A DNA stretch of 64,000 bases from the NCBI RefSeq assembly GCF_022179445.1, contig NZ_BPQU01000024.1:24398-88397 (forward strand), written 5' to 3'. A program made the position numbers and the translations under genes. Below the pieces are notes generated by a model. That model saw nothing but the letters and a program-made list of their open reading frames with translations, did not search any database and had not been told where the DNA came from. The DNA is from Methylobacterium mesophilicum (GTDB taxonomy: Bacteria; Pseudomonadota; Alphaproteobacteria; Rhizobiales; Beijerinckiaceae). Shown here in pieces: positions 42,368-50,106 of the stretch. The stretch's first letter is position 1. The number at the start of each line of letters is the position of its first letter.

Positions 42368-43531
42368 ATGCCGGACACCGCGACCCTTGCCGGCGGCCTT
42401 GTGGCAGCGGTCCGTCCCCTCGATCCGGCCGCCGCCTGGATCCCGGCCTGGCGGGCGCTCGGTGCGGGCGCCGTGGTCCGCAACCCGTTCTACGAGGCCG
42501 GCTACGCGCTGGCGGCCCGAGACCCCTTCGGCGACGGCGTGCGGCTCCTGATCGTGGCCGACCGCCCCCCCGAAGCGCCGGGCGTGCGGATCCTGGCGGC
42601 CTGGCCGTTCCGCCGGCTGTGGCGCCGCTGGGGCGTGCCGCTGCCCGTGCTGATGGGCTGGACCCACGGCTACGGCCCGTTCGGCGCGCCGCTGCTCGAC
42701 GCCGCCGACCCGGAGGCCGCGCTCGCCGGACTGCTCGCCGCGCCGCGGGCGCTCGGCCTGCCGCCGCGGCTGCTGCTGCCGAACGCGCCCGCAACCGGTC
42801 CCCTGGCGGACCTGCTGTCCGCGTGCGGGGTGCGGCGGGCCGCCTACTGGCCGCACGAACGCGGGTTGCTCGACGTGACCGGCCGGTCGATGCAGGCACG
42901 GGCGACGTATCTCGACCACCTGTCCGGCAAGCGGCGGCGCAAGCTGCGCCTCGCCCGCCAGCGCCTGGAGGCCGTGGGACCGGTCGCGCTCGAGATCCTG
43001 GACGCCCCCGCGGCGCTCGACCGCGCCCTGGACGACCACGTCGCCCTGGAGGCCGCGGGCTGGAAGGGCCGGGCCGGCACCGGCCTGGGGGAGCGGCCCG
43101 ACGAGGTCGCGTTCCTGCGCGCCGTGCTGGCCGATCTCGGATCCGAGGGGCGGTTACGCGTGGCGCGGTTGCGCCGGGACGGCCGGGTCCTGGCCTCCGC
43201 GATCCTGCCGATCACCGGCACCGAGGCCTGGGTGCTCAAGATCGCCCACGACGAGGCGGATTCGGAGGCCGCCCCCGGGGTGCAACTCGTCCACCGCCTG
43301 ACCGAGACGGTGCTGGCCCGCGAGGGCATCGACCGGATCGATCGGATCGACTCCTGCGCCCCGCCGGATTTCGCCCTCGGCTCGACCTTCTGGACGGAAC
43401 GGCGCCCGATCGCCCACCTGCTGGTTGAGGCCGGCCGCGACCCGCTGTTCCCCCTGGCCCGCACTCTGGAGCGCGCCCGCGAGCGCGTGGCGCGGGCGCG
43501 CCTCACCAGCCGAAGCGGGCGATCTGCGTGA
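42368..43531 (+). CDS. BioF2/CelD-like GNAT acetyltransferase
   Basis: A 387-residue cytoplasmic acyltransferase of the CelD/BcsL family, which is found with polysaccharide loci and probably acylates the glycan precursor. NPFYEAGYALAARDPFGDGV is the N-terminal part; YLDHLSGKRRRKLRLARQRL is the hallmark SGKxRRxLR-type segment, followed by FLRAVLADLGSEGRLRVARL and a late VHRLTETVLAREGIDRIDR region. It follows the flippase by 10 bp, so they form one operon. Its 3' end overlaps the convergent 118-aa gene by 29 bp. Confidence 0.78.
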   Translation: MPDTATLAGGLVAAVRPLDPAAAWIPAWRALGAGAVVRNPFYEAGYALAARDPFGDGVRLLIVADRPPEAPGVRILAAWPFRRLWRRWGVPLPVLMGWTHGYGPFGAPLLDAADPEAALAGLLAAPRALGLPPRLLLPNAPATGPLADLLSACGVRRAAYWPHERGLLDVTGRSMQARATYLDHLSGKRRRKLRLARQRLEAVGPVALEILDAPAALDRALDDHVALEAAGWKGRAGTGLGERPDEVAFLRAVLADLGSEGRLRVARLRRDGRVLASAILPITGTEAWVLKIAHDEADSEAAPGVQLVHRLTETVLAREGIDRIDRIDSCAPPDFALGSTFWTERRPIAHLLVEAGRDPLFPLARTLERARERVARARLTSRSGRSA

Positions 43532-43859
43532 GCCGGGCCTGCACCGCCGCGTCGTCGTGGCCGATGCGTGCGATCCGCTCGGACAGACCGTAGCAGGTCG
43601 CGCAGAACGGCAGCTGGATCACCGGGATGCCTTCGTTCCGCGCCCGGCCGACCGAGGCGATGAGGCAGGGGACGACCGGCTCCTCCGCGGGCGTCCCGAG
43701 GCAGTCGGCCCGCGGGCTTCCGAACACCGGACGGGTGGGCCAGGTCAACTGCACCGTCGTGCCGCCGCGCCGGTCGGGGGCGGGCGCCAGGGTGTAGCTG
43801 CGCAGGAACAGGCCGCAGCTCAGCAGCACAAGCCCGGGCAGGATCAGGGCAGCGCGCAT
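43503..43859 (-). CDS. Hypothetical protein with N-terminal membrane segment, 118 aa
   Basis: A 118-residue protein with an N-terminal helix (AALILPGLVLLSCGLFL) that looks like a membrane anchor or signal, possibly a lipoprotein with a Cys at the cleavage region (LLSCG). The rest is hydrophilic with Cys pairs (VVPCLIASVG, FCATCYG). ATG 43859 has a strong GAGGGG site. It lies 7 bp after the 77-aa gene (43867-44100) on the same strand and overlaps the convergent acyltransferase by 29 bp. Function unknown. Confidence 0.6.
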   Translation of the reverse strand: MRAALILPGLVLLSCGLFLRSYTLAPAPDRRGGTTVQLTWPTRPVFGSPRADCLGTPAEEPVVPCLIASVGRARNEGIPVIQLPFCATCYGLSERIARIGHDDAAVQARLTQIARFGW

Positions 43860-43866
43860 CGGCCCC

Positions 43867-44100
43867 TCAATCCGCCGCGTCGAAGCGGCTGCGGAAGAAG
43901 ACCTCGCGGCCGGCGCCGTCGATCACCCGCACGGCCTCCGCCGGCTCGCCGGATCGCTGCGGCACCCGGGCGCGGGCGAACAGGCGCAGCGCCCGCTCCT
44001 GGGCGGTCTCCAGGCTGCCGACGCGCACCGAGATCCGCGTCTGGACCTCGCCCGACTCCGGACCGAGGACTTCGATATGGAAGGTCTCGCGCAACGGCAC
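43867..44100 (-). CDS. Small hypothetical protein, 77 aa
   Basis: A 77-residue soluble protein (RETFHIEVLGPESGEVQTRI, RALRLFARARVPQRSGEPAE) starting at GTG 44100 with CAGGCAG upstream. The pattern of alternating strands suggests a small beta-rich fold. It forms a pair with the downstream 118-aa gene (7-bp gap). No family recognised. Confidence 0.55.
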   Translation of the reverse strand: MPLRETFHIEVLGPESGEVQTRISVRVGSLETAQERALRLFARARVPQRSGEPAEAVRVIDGAGREVFFRSRFDAAD

Positions 44101-44261
44101 CTGCCTGATCGTGAGCGCCTGCCGCCGGAGCGGGCCCGGTTCGGCGCGGGGTGAAACCCGTCCCGGGAGACGGCCTCGGAGCCAAGTCCGATTGCAACGC
44201 GATCGGCGGCGGCTCTAAGAGGGGCCCGCCCCGACATAGGGGAGATTGTTCGAGGAGTCCC

Positions 44262-44561
44262 GTGGACCCGCTCAAGGCTGCCGCCGCGACTGCCGTCTGC
44301 CTCGTCCTGTTCTGGCTGGCCTTCCGGCTGACCCGGCGCCTCGTCGACATGGCGATCGCGGGCGGCTACGCCGAGGAGCAACGGCGGCTGGCCGAAGAGG
44401 AGGCTCAGGCGGCCGAGGGCGCGGTGCCGCAGGCCTCGGCCATCTGCGCCACCGCGGCGAGCTTGGCCGCGAACGGCGACCAGTCGTCGGCCGCGGCGAT
44501 CGGGGCCCAGAGCGCCTCGACCTCCTCGATCAGCATCGTACAGGGCTCCCCCGCGAAATAG
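44262..44561 (+). CDS. Putative small membrane protein overlapping the end of selO
   Basis: Starts at GTG 44262 right after the strong CGAGGAGTCCC. The first ~40 residues look like a real protein: a membrane helix (AAAATAVCLVLFWLAFRL), then RRLVDMAIAGGYAEEQRRLA, an amphipathic helix. From about residue 48 onward it is antisense to the C-terminal codons of selO (44405-44561) and low in complexity. Either the genuine gene ended earlier and a frameshift removed its stop, or the two genes overlap by 157 bp. Confidence 0.4.
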   Translation: MDPLKAAAATAVCLVLFWLAFRLTRRLVDMAIAGGYAEEQRRLAEEEAQAAEGAVPQASAICATAASLAANGDQSSAAAIGAQSASTSSISIVQGSPAK

Positions 44562-45835
44562 GGATGGTCGAGCCGCGCGCCCGGGGCCGGGGTGAGCGCG
44601 TCGAGCGCCGCCCGCACCGGCGCGAAGGCCTCCGACCGGTAATGCCCGGCGCTCGGGCCGGCCTCAGCCCGGCCGGCGCTCGCAGGGCCGCCGTACCAGT
44701 CGAAGAAGAAGCGCTCGAACGGCGCGCGGGTCTCGGCCAGGAACCGCCAGACCGCCGAGACCAGCCGGTCGGTCTCGGGCCGCGGCGCCTCAGCCAACCC
44801 GAGCCGGCCGAACAGCGCCTGCGCAAACCCGTCCTGCAGGGCGGGGCCGAAGCCGGACAGGGCCGCTTCCAGGCGGGCTTGCGGGGCGAGCGTCAGGAGG
44901 CAATCGGCCAGCCGGGCGAGGTTCCAGAACAACGCCTCGGGCTGGCGACCGAAGCTGTAGAGGCCGGTCTCGTCGAAATAGGCGGCGGTGAAGTCCGGGT
45001 CGTAATGCGGCAGGAAGCGCCAGGGGCCGTAATCGAAGCTCTCGCCGGTGACGTTGATGTTGTCGGAGTTGAGCACCCCGTGGACGAAGCCCGCCGCCGC
45101 CCATTGCGCGCCGAGACGGGCGACCCGGCCGACCACGTCCTCCAGGAAGGCGACGCCCCGGTCCTCCAGGCTCTCGCGCCAGAGTTCCGGCCGGTGGGTC
45201 TCGATGGTGTGGTCGAGCAGCCGGGCGATGTTGTCCGGCTCGCCCAGCGCCAGGAAGCGCTGGAAGCTGCCGATGCGGATATGCCCGTGCGAGAGCCGCA
45301 CCAGCACGCCGGAGCGGGCCGGGGAGGGCTCGTCGCCGCGCACCAGATCCTCGCCGGTCTCGATCAGGCTGAAGCTCTTCGACGTGTAGACGCCCTGCGC
45401 CTCCAGCAGGGCCGTGGCCAGCACCTCGCGCACGCCGCCCTTGAGGGTGAGCCGCCCGTCGGCCCCGCGGGACCACGGCGTCGTGCCGCTGCCCTTGGTG
45501 CCGAGATCGAGCAGCCGCCCGTCCTTCAGGTCGTGCAGTTGCGCGAACAGGAAGCCGCGGCCGTCGCCGAGCTCCGGGTTGTACGAGCGGAACTGGTGGC
45601 CGTGGTAGCGCAGCGCCAGGGGCGTCTCGAAGCTTCCGGGCAGCGGCGCGAACCGGCCGAAATGGGCGATCCAGTCATCATCGGACAAGCCGGAGAGGCC
45701 GACGCGCGCCGCCCAGGCCTGGTTGCGGTAGCGCAGGATCGCGGCCGGGAAGCGCGCGGCCGCCACGGGATCGTAGAAGGCGGATCCGAGATCGGCGTGG
45801 CGCCGGGACGGGCGGTAGGGTCTGGGTTCGGTCAC
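44405..45835 (-). CDS. selO: Protein adenylyltransferase SelO
   Basis: A 476-residue pseudokinase-fold enzyme that transfers AMP from ATP to Ser/Thr/Tyr of target proteins under redox stress. RYHGHQFRSYNPELGDGRG, LLDLGTKGSGTTPWSRG, ADGRLTLKGGVREVLATA and VLVRLSHGHIRIGSFQRF are family motifs. GFVHGVLNSDNINVTGESFD contains the catalytic-loop Asp and DYGPWRFL the metal-binding Asp. Start is GTG 45835 with GGGAGACGCGCC upstream. Bacterial SelO usually lacks the eukaryotic C-terminal CxxU; here the end is plain Ala-rich. It is normal length. Confidence 0.92.
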   Translation of the reverse strand: MTEPRPYRPSRRHADLGSAFYDPVAAARFPAAILRYRNQAWAARVGLSGLSDDDWIAHFGRFAPLPGSFETPLALRYHGHQFRSYNPELGDGRGFLFAQLHDLKDGRLLDLGTKGSGTTPWSRGADGRLTLKGGVREVLATALLEAQGVYTSKSFSLIETGEDLVRGDEPSPARSGVLVRLSHGHIRIGSFQRFLALGEPDNIARLLDHTIETHRPELWRESLEDRGVAFLEDVVGRVARLGAQWAAAGFVHGVLNSDNINVTGESFDYGPWRFLPHYDPDFTAAYFDETGLYSFGRQPEALFWNLARLADCLLTLAPQARLEAALSGFGPALQDGFAQALFGRLGLAEAPRPETDRLVSAVWRFLAETRAPFERFFFDWYGGPASAGRAEAGPSAGHYRSEAFAPVRAALDALTPAPGARLDHPYFAGEPCTMLIEEVEALWAPIAAADDWSPFAAKLAAVAQMAEACGTAPSAA

Positions 45836-45902
45836 GCGGCGCGTCTCCCGGGCTGGCGGCGCGGGTGCTGCCGAGGACCCGCCCCCATGATGCCCCGCCC
45901 TA

Positions 45903-46382
45903 TCAAGCCGGCGTGCCGCGATCCGGTTCGAACCCGCCGGTCCGGCGCAGGGCCTCGCCGGCGATCATCGCGGCCGCGACCGCGACGTTGAGCGAGCGCA
46001 GGCCCGGCCGGATCGGCACCACGACCCGGGCGTCGGCGGCCGCATGGACGGAATCGGGTACGCCGGCCGATTCGCGCCCGACCATGATGCAATCGTCCGG
46101 GCCGAACGCGAAATCCGTATGGGGCCGGGCGCCCGCCGTCGTGGCGAGGACGAGCCGCAGGCCGGCCTCGGCCCGCCACGCCTCGAAGGCCGAGAACGAG
46201 CGGTGCCGGGTGATCGCCACGTGGTCGAGGTAATCGAGGCCCGAGCGGCGCAGGTGCCGGTCCGAGACGTCGAAGCCCGCAGGCTCCACGATCTCGACCG
46301 CGAGCCCGAGGCAGGCGGCCATCCGCAGCATCGTGCCGGTGTTCTGGGGGATGTCGGGTTGGTAGAGGACGAGGCGCAGCAT
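45903..46382 (-). CDS. trmL: tRNA (cytidine(34)-2'-O)-methyltransferase TrmL
   Basis: A 159-residue SPOUT methyltransferase modifying the wobble ribose of tRNA-Leu isoacceptors with SAM. RLVLYQPDIPQNTGTMLRMA, YLDHVAITRHRSFSAFEAW, FGPDDCIMVGRESAGVPDSV and VPIRPGLRSLNVAVAAAMIA are the three SPOUT motifs, the last forming the knotted SAM site. ATG 46382 is chosen because it starts the family; the open frame runs further back but is not protein-like. It is followed downstream, after 67 bp, by selO on the same strand. Confidence 0.9.
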   Translation of the reverse strand: MLRLVLYQPDIPQNTGTMLRMAACLGLAVEIVEPAGFDVSDRHLRRSGLDYLDHVAITRHRSFSAFEAWRAEAGLRLVLATTAGARPHTDFAFGPDDCIMVGRESAGVPDSVHAAADARVVVPIRPGLRSLNVAVAAAMIAGEALRRTGGFEPDRGTPA

Positions 46383-46561
46383 GGGGCCAGGCTTGTGATG
46401 GGCCGGCGCCGTGCCGTCAAAGCGCCGGGCGTCGGACCCACAGCCGGCAAAGGGGCGCGCAATCCGGGGCGCCCGACGAAAATCGGCGGAACTTACGCTG
46501 CGCCAAAGGCTTAAGGCGGCGCCACCTTCGTTTGCGAACCCTGTCCGAAAGTCCTGACCCG

Positions 46562-47065
46562 ATGCGCACTCCGCTCCTTGCCTCGGCCCTTCTGCTGGCC
46601 GGTCTCGCAACCGCTGCGGCGCAGAATGCCAGCCCGACCCCGAATGCCGCCGCTCCGGCCGCGCCGGTGCCCGGTCAGCCGGCCACCATGGCCGACAACC
46701 TGCGTCCGACCTTCGTGGCCCAGTCCCCGGACGACATGGTCGCCAGCAAGCTGATCGGGGCCAACGTCACCAACGCGGCCAACGACACGATCGGGCAGAT
46801 CGCCGACTTCGTCCTCGACCAGAAGGGCAGCGTGAAGTCCTGGGTCATCGGCGTCGGCGGCTTCCTGGGGATCGGCTCCAAGTACGTGGCCGTCGACCCG
46901 TCGGTGATGAAGCTCGACCGGACCGACGACAAGACGCTCCAGGCCCGCATCGACACGACCAAGGATCAGCTGAAGGCCGCGCCGGAATACATCTACCTCG
47001 GCAAGGAGCCGCCGAAGGGCGCGGCCGCCGCCCCGCCCGCCGGAGAGCCCGCCGCCAAGCCCTGA
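46562..47065 (+). CDS. Exported PRC-barrel domain protein
   Basis: A 167-residue periplasmic protein: signal peptide (RTPLLASALLLAGLATAAAQ), an Ala/Pro-rich linker, then a PRC-barrel (SKLIGANVTNAANDTIGQIA, FVLDQKGSVKSWVIGVGGFL, GIGSKYVAVDPSVMKLDR) and a helical tail with KDQLKAAPEYIYLGKE. ATG 46562 is used; TTG 46532 would add ten residues. Proteins like this are common in Methylobacterium; role unknown, perhaps stress or photosynthesis-related in the wider family. Confidence 0.85.
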   Translation: MRTPLLASALLLAGLATAAAQNASPTPNAAAPAAPVPGQPATMADNLRPTFVAQSPDDMVASKLIGANVTNAANDTIGQIADFVLDQKGSVKSWVIGVGGFLGIGSKYVAVDPSVMKLDRTDDKTLQARIDTTKDQLKAAPEYIYLGKEPPKGAAAAPPAGEPAAKP

Positions 47066-47158
47066 CATCGGATCCGAGCCGAGCCGGCGGCATAACGCTG
47101 GCTTGCCTTCGCGCGCCGTTCCGTGCTGTGCCAGCCGCAGCACGGAGGTCGGAGTCCG

Positions 47159-47746
47159 ATGAAGATGCGCCGCGCCCTGATCCCCCTTCTGGCCTTCTGC
47201 CTGGGTCTCGTCGGCCTGACCGGGGCGGCGGTGTTCGCCTTCATGCCGGACCGGGCGCCTGTGGGCGTACCCGGGGTCGGCGGCCCGTTCACGCTGATCG
47301 ACCAGAACGGGCGCACGGTCACCGAGCGCGACTTCTCCGGCGCGCCGCACCTCGTGTTCTTCGGCTTCACCCATTGCCCGGACGTGTGCCCGACGACGCT
47401 GCAGCAGGTCTCGGACGTGCTCGCCGCCCTCGGGCCGAAAGCCGAGCGGATGCGCGTCGCCTTCGTCACCGTCGATCCCGAGCGCGACGACCCGGCGAGC
47501 CTGAAGACCTACCTGTCGAGCTTCGATCCGCGCATCACCGGCCTCACCGGCAGCCCCGAGCAGATCGTGGCCACCGAGAAGGCGTACCGGGCCTATGCCC
47601 GCAAGGTGCCCGGCAAGGACGGGGACTACACGATGGAGCACACGGCGATCGTCTACGTGATGGACGCGCAGAACCGCTTCCTCGGCGCCCTCGACCTCTC
47701 CCGCCCGGCCGAGGAGACCGCGGCGCAGCTGTCCAAGAAGATCTGA
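47159..47746 (+). CDS. SCO1/SenC family copper chaperone
   Basis: A 195-residue thioredoxin-fold protein anchored by an N-terminal helix (ALIPLLAFCLGLVGLTGAAV). GGPFTLIDQNGRTVTERDF, VFFGFTHCPDVCPTTL (the CxxxC copper site) and TMEHTAIVYVMD (the partner His) are diagnostic. It would deliver copper to the CuA site of cytochrome c oxidase. ATG 47159 follows GGAGGTCGGAGTCCG. Its stop lies in a 13-bp tandem duplication (47738-47763). Confidence 0.92.
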   Translation: MKMRRALIPLLAFCLGLVGLTGAAVFAFMPDRAPVGVPGVGGPFTLIDQNGRTVTERDFSGAPHLVFFGFTHCPDVCPTTLQQVSDVLAALGPKAERMRVAFVTVDPERDDPASLKTYLSSFDPRITGLTGSPEQIVATEKAYRAYARKVPGKDGDYTMEHTAIVYVMDAQNRFLGALDLSRPAEETAAQLSKKI

Positions 47747-47763
47747 CGAGAAGATCTGACGAG
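47738..47763. repeat. 13-bp tandem duplication at the end of the SCO1-like gene
   Basis: AAGATCTGACGAG occurs twice back to back (47738-47750 and 47751-47763). The first copy contains the stop codon. It looks like slippage or a small duplication with no effect on the protein. Confidence 0.7.
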
Positions 47764-47789
47764 ACGATCCCAACGCGGTCGCGACGGCT

Positions 47790-48428
47790 CTAAAGCGTCA
47801 TCCCGGCGTGGAAGCGGTCGGGGGAGAGCGGCAGCAGGAACTGCACGCCGAAGCCCCCCTCGAAGTAGCGCACCAGCCGCCCGGGCGTGCTGCCCACCGT
47901 GACGGCCGCCCCGAGGGGCAGCGTGGCCGTGCTGGAGATCGCCACGCCGGAAATCGAGATGTCGATCAGCCGGGCCTTGATCTCCCGGCCACTCTCGACG
48001 CGCAGGGTCACCGCCGTGTGGGTCGGCACGAGCCGCTCGTGGGAGCGCCCCTCGGGCAGGCCCAGGATCTCCCGGTTGGCGAGCCAGGTCAGCTGAGATG
48101 CGATCTTGTCCCGCTTGCGTGGCGTGGCGTTGAGCTGGACCGCGAAGCCGCCCTCGCTGTGGCGGGCGATGACGCCCTCGATCCGGCCGATATGCTCGAG
48201 GTAGAGCACCACGCGCTCGCCGACCTCGCCCACCACCGCGCAGGTCAGCCGGACGCCGCCCGGCGACATGTCCACGGTCTGGCAGGGATATTCCCGGCGG
48301 TCGGCCAGCATGTAGCGGCCCAGCACGGCGACCCGGACGCGCTGGTGGCGTCGCTGGTCGGCCGCGTCGCGCCCCCGGCTGGCCGCGCGGCTCACGTCCG
48401 TCCCGGCGGTGGCGTCGACCGCGATCAT
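47790..48428 (-). CDS. Tandem PilZ-domain protein
   Basis: A ~212-residue c-di-GMP-binding type protein with two PilZ-like domains. The first has RRHQRVRV (RxxxR) and TVDMSPGGVRL (DxSxxG), the full c-di-GMP motif. The second has LIDISISGVAISS (DxSxxG) but no clear RxxxR, so it may not bind. No membrane segment. ATG 48428 (with GGAG about 12 nt upstream) is chosen; TTG 48455 is open upstream. It could link c-di-GMP to polysaccharide or motility output, but its target is unknown. Confidence 0.8.
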   Translation of the reverse strand: MIAVDATAGTDVSRAASRGRDAADQRRHQRVRVAVLGRYMLADRREYPCQTVDMSPGGVRLTCAVVGEVGERVVLYLEHIGRIEGVIARHSEGGFAVQLNATPRKRDKIASQLTWLANREILGLPEGRSHERLVPTHTAVTLRVESGREIKARLIDISISGVAISSTATLPLGAAVTVGSTPGRLVRYFEGGFGVQFLLPLSPDRFHAGMTL

Positions 48429-48657
48429 ACCGAGATGGGCTCCACGCCGCGACAATCGTCATCGCAAGCTAGACCGGGACTGTTACGAAAGCCTTTTTTC
48501 CGATTCGACAATATCCGCCGTGCCGTAGATTTTTCTGTCCTGACCGGGCGTCAGGGCCGGTCTGGCCTGTACAGTTGCCAGTTCGTCCCGATCGGACGCG
48601 ATCTTCGGTCGAAAAATCGATGTCTAATATTCCAAATGCAGTTCTCGGCGCGCGGTT

Positions 48658-49257
48658 TTACGCCCGTCCGCCGGCATGAACGAGGAGATGCCCCCGGCGC
48701 ACCGGGCCGGGAAAGCCGGCAGGACCGCGCAAGGCCGGTCGCGTCGGCGGCGCGGCCTCCATCCTGCGGCCGGGGAGGATGCGCAGGGAGGTGGTCTCGG
48801 CCTGGACCAGCGGGCGCAGGCCGATCCAGTGGGGCGTGCTCTCGACGCTGAGGGTGCCGAGCGCCCGGACCTGCATCCGGCCGCGATGGCGCAGCGGCAG
48901 GAGCAGGAGTTCCAGATCCACCGCCTCGCCGGCCGTGTTCAGGCCGCGCAGGCCCGCGACCACGCCCAGGGTATCGCTGGCGACGATCTCCACGATGCGC
49001 CAGGGGTCGGGCGCCTCCGCGCCCCACAGGCCCGCGAAGGTCTCGCCCTTCAACTCGCGGCCGTAGAGGGCGCAGACCCGCGTGCCGGCGAGCCGAATTG
49101 TGGCCGCCCGCGTCGCCATGTCGAGTTCCAGGATCAGGCTGTCGGCCAGCAGATGCCGGATCTCGCCCGGCTCGATCTCGGCGCGCTCGGGCGCGGCGCG
49201 CTCACCGCGCAGGCGCTCCCAATAGGCATGGAGCATGCGGCTCGTGGGATGTTTCAT
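48658..49257 (-). CDS. PAS domain protein (PAS_5 family)
   Basis: A 199-residue protein matching the PAS_5 family found in Alphaproteobacteria: HAYWERLRGERAAPERAEIE, RHLLADSLILELDMATRAAT, RLAGTRVCALYGRELKGETF and WGAEAPDPWRIVEIV, followed by LELLLLPLRHRGRMQVRALG. It is a stand-alone sensor-like module with no output domain; the C-terminal ~45 residues are Arg/Pro-rich. ATG 49257 lacks a strong binding site. Role unknown; it lies after the PilZ gene on the same strand but with a gap of ~230 bp. Confidence 0.8.
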   Translation of the reverse strand: MKHPTSRMLHAYWERLRGERAAPERAEIEPGEIRHLLADSLILELDMATRAATIRLAGTRVCALYGRELKGETFAGLWGAEAPDPWRIVEIVASDTLGVVAGLRGLNTAGEAVDLELLLLPLRHRGRMQVRALGTLSVESTPHWIGLRPLVQAETTSLRILPGRRMEAAPPTRPALRGPAGFPGPVRRGHLLVHAGGRA

Positions 49258-49411
49258 CGGAGTCCCGGATCGATACGCCTGGTGTCCGTCCCTGGATCAA
49301 CTTGGCACATCCGCGCGGGACGAGCCGGTGATCCGGGGCGATCTCGGGCTCCGGGCGCATGCGCCGTGCCGCCCGGCGCGGGATTTTTTTGGGATTGAGA
49401 CGGGCTCAGAT

Positions 49412-49774
49412 TCAGCCTGCCGGCTTGAGGTTGATCACGGTCTGGATCTCGTCATAGGCGGTGCGCACGCCGCCGCCATCGGTTCGATCGAGCAAGCCGG
49501 CGTCCGCCAGGATATCCACCTCCTGACGGACCCGCTTGTAATCCCGGCCCAGCGCCTGCCCGAATTCGGCGACGGACGCCGCAGGGTGCTGGTAGACATG
49601 GCGCAGCAGTTCCAGGCGCTTGCCGCTCAGAACCTTGGCCAACCCGTCCCACGTCTCGAACGTGATGTGATGCTCGCCGGTGGAAGCGCCGGCCTCGGCA
49701 CGGCGGATCGCTTCCAGAAAGCGGGCCTTCGTGGCGACGGGGTCGTATCCGACATGCAGGAAGACATCCGTCAT
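49412..49774 (-). CDS. HVO_A0114-type winged-helix DNA-binding protein
   Basis: A 120-residue MarR-like/winged-helix regulator. FETWDGLAKVLSGKRLELLR, HVYQHPAASVAEFGQALGRD and YKRVRQEVDILADAGLLDRT form the recognition and wing segments. Proteins of this family often act as the antitoxin of TumE-type toxin pairs, but no toxin gene is visible upstream or downstream, so it is apparently solitary. ATG 49774 has a strong GAGGAG site. Upstream lies the palindromic repeat at 49860-49897. Confidence 0.75.
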   Translation of the reverse strand: MTDVFLHVGYDPVATKARFLEAIRRAEAGASTGEHHITFETWDGLAKVLSGKRLELLRHVYQHPAASVAEFGQALGRDYKRVRQEVDILADAGLLDRTDGGGVRTAYDEIQTVINLKPAG

Positions 49775-49859
49775 CTTCGTCTCCTCATCGATCAGCAGTC
49801 GATAGAGATACGCCCTGTCCCACGGCTGGGAACTGACACGAACATTTCGGCATCCACCC

Positions 49860-49897
49860 TGTCATTCCGGGCTCGCCTGCGGCGCCCCGGAATGACA
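49860..49897. repeat. Short palindromic intergenic repeat
   Basis: TGTCATTCCGGG (49860-49871) pairs with CCCGGAATGACA (49886-49897) over 12 bp with a 14-nt loop. A similar core (GTGATTCCGGGCGCCGCTGCGG) occurs near 31712, suggesting a dispersed family. Confidence 0.55.
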
Positions 49898-50106
49898 AGG
49901 CGTTTCATATGGCTGCCCTGGCCGCGCCGATCGAGAAAAGGCTTTTACGGGCTCCAAGATCGGTTTTGGGGCCGCGTTCATGAGTGCGGCGCCCGCAATT
50001 CCATATCCGCTCTCGACAGCGCCACTGCACCGGAACATCACCCGAAAAGGCTTCAATACGTCGCCGGGACTTGCCCGATCCCCCTGAGCCCCGACATGGT
50101 GCCAGG

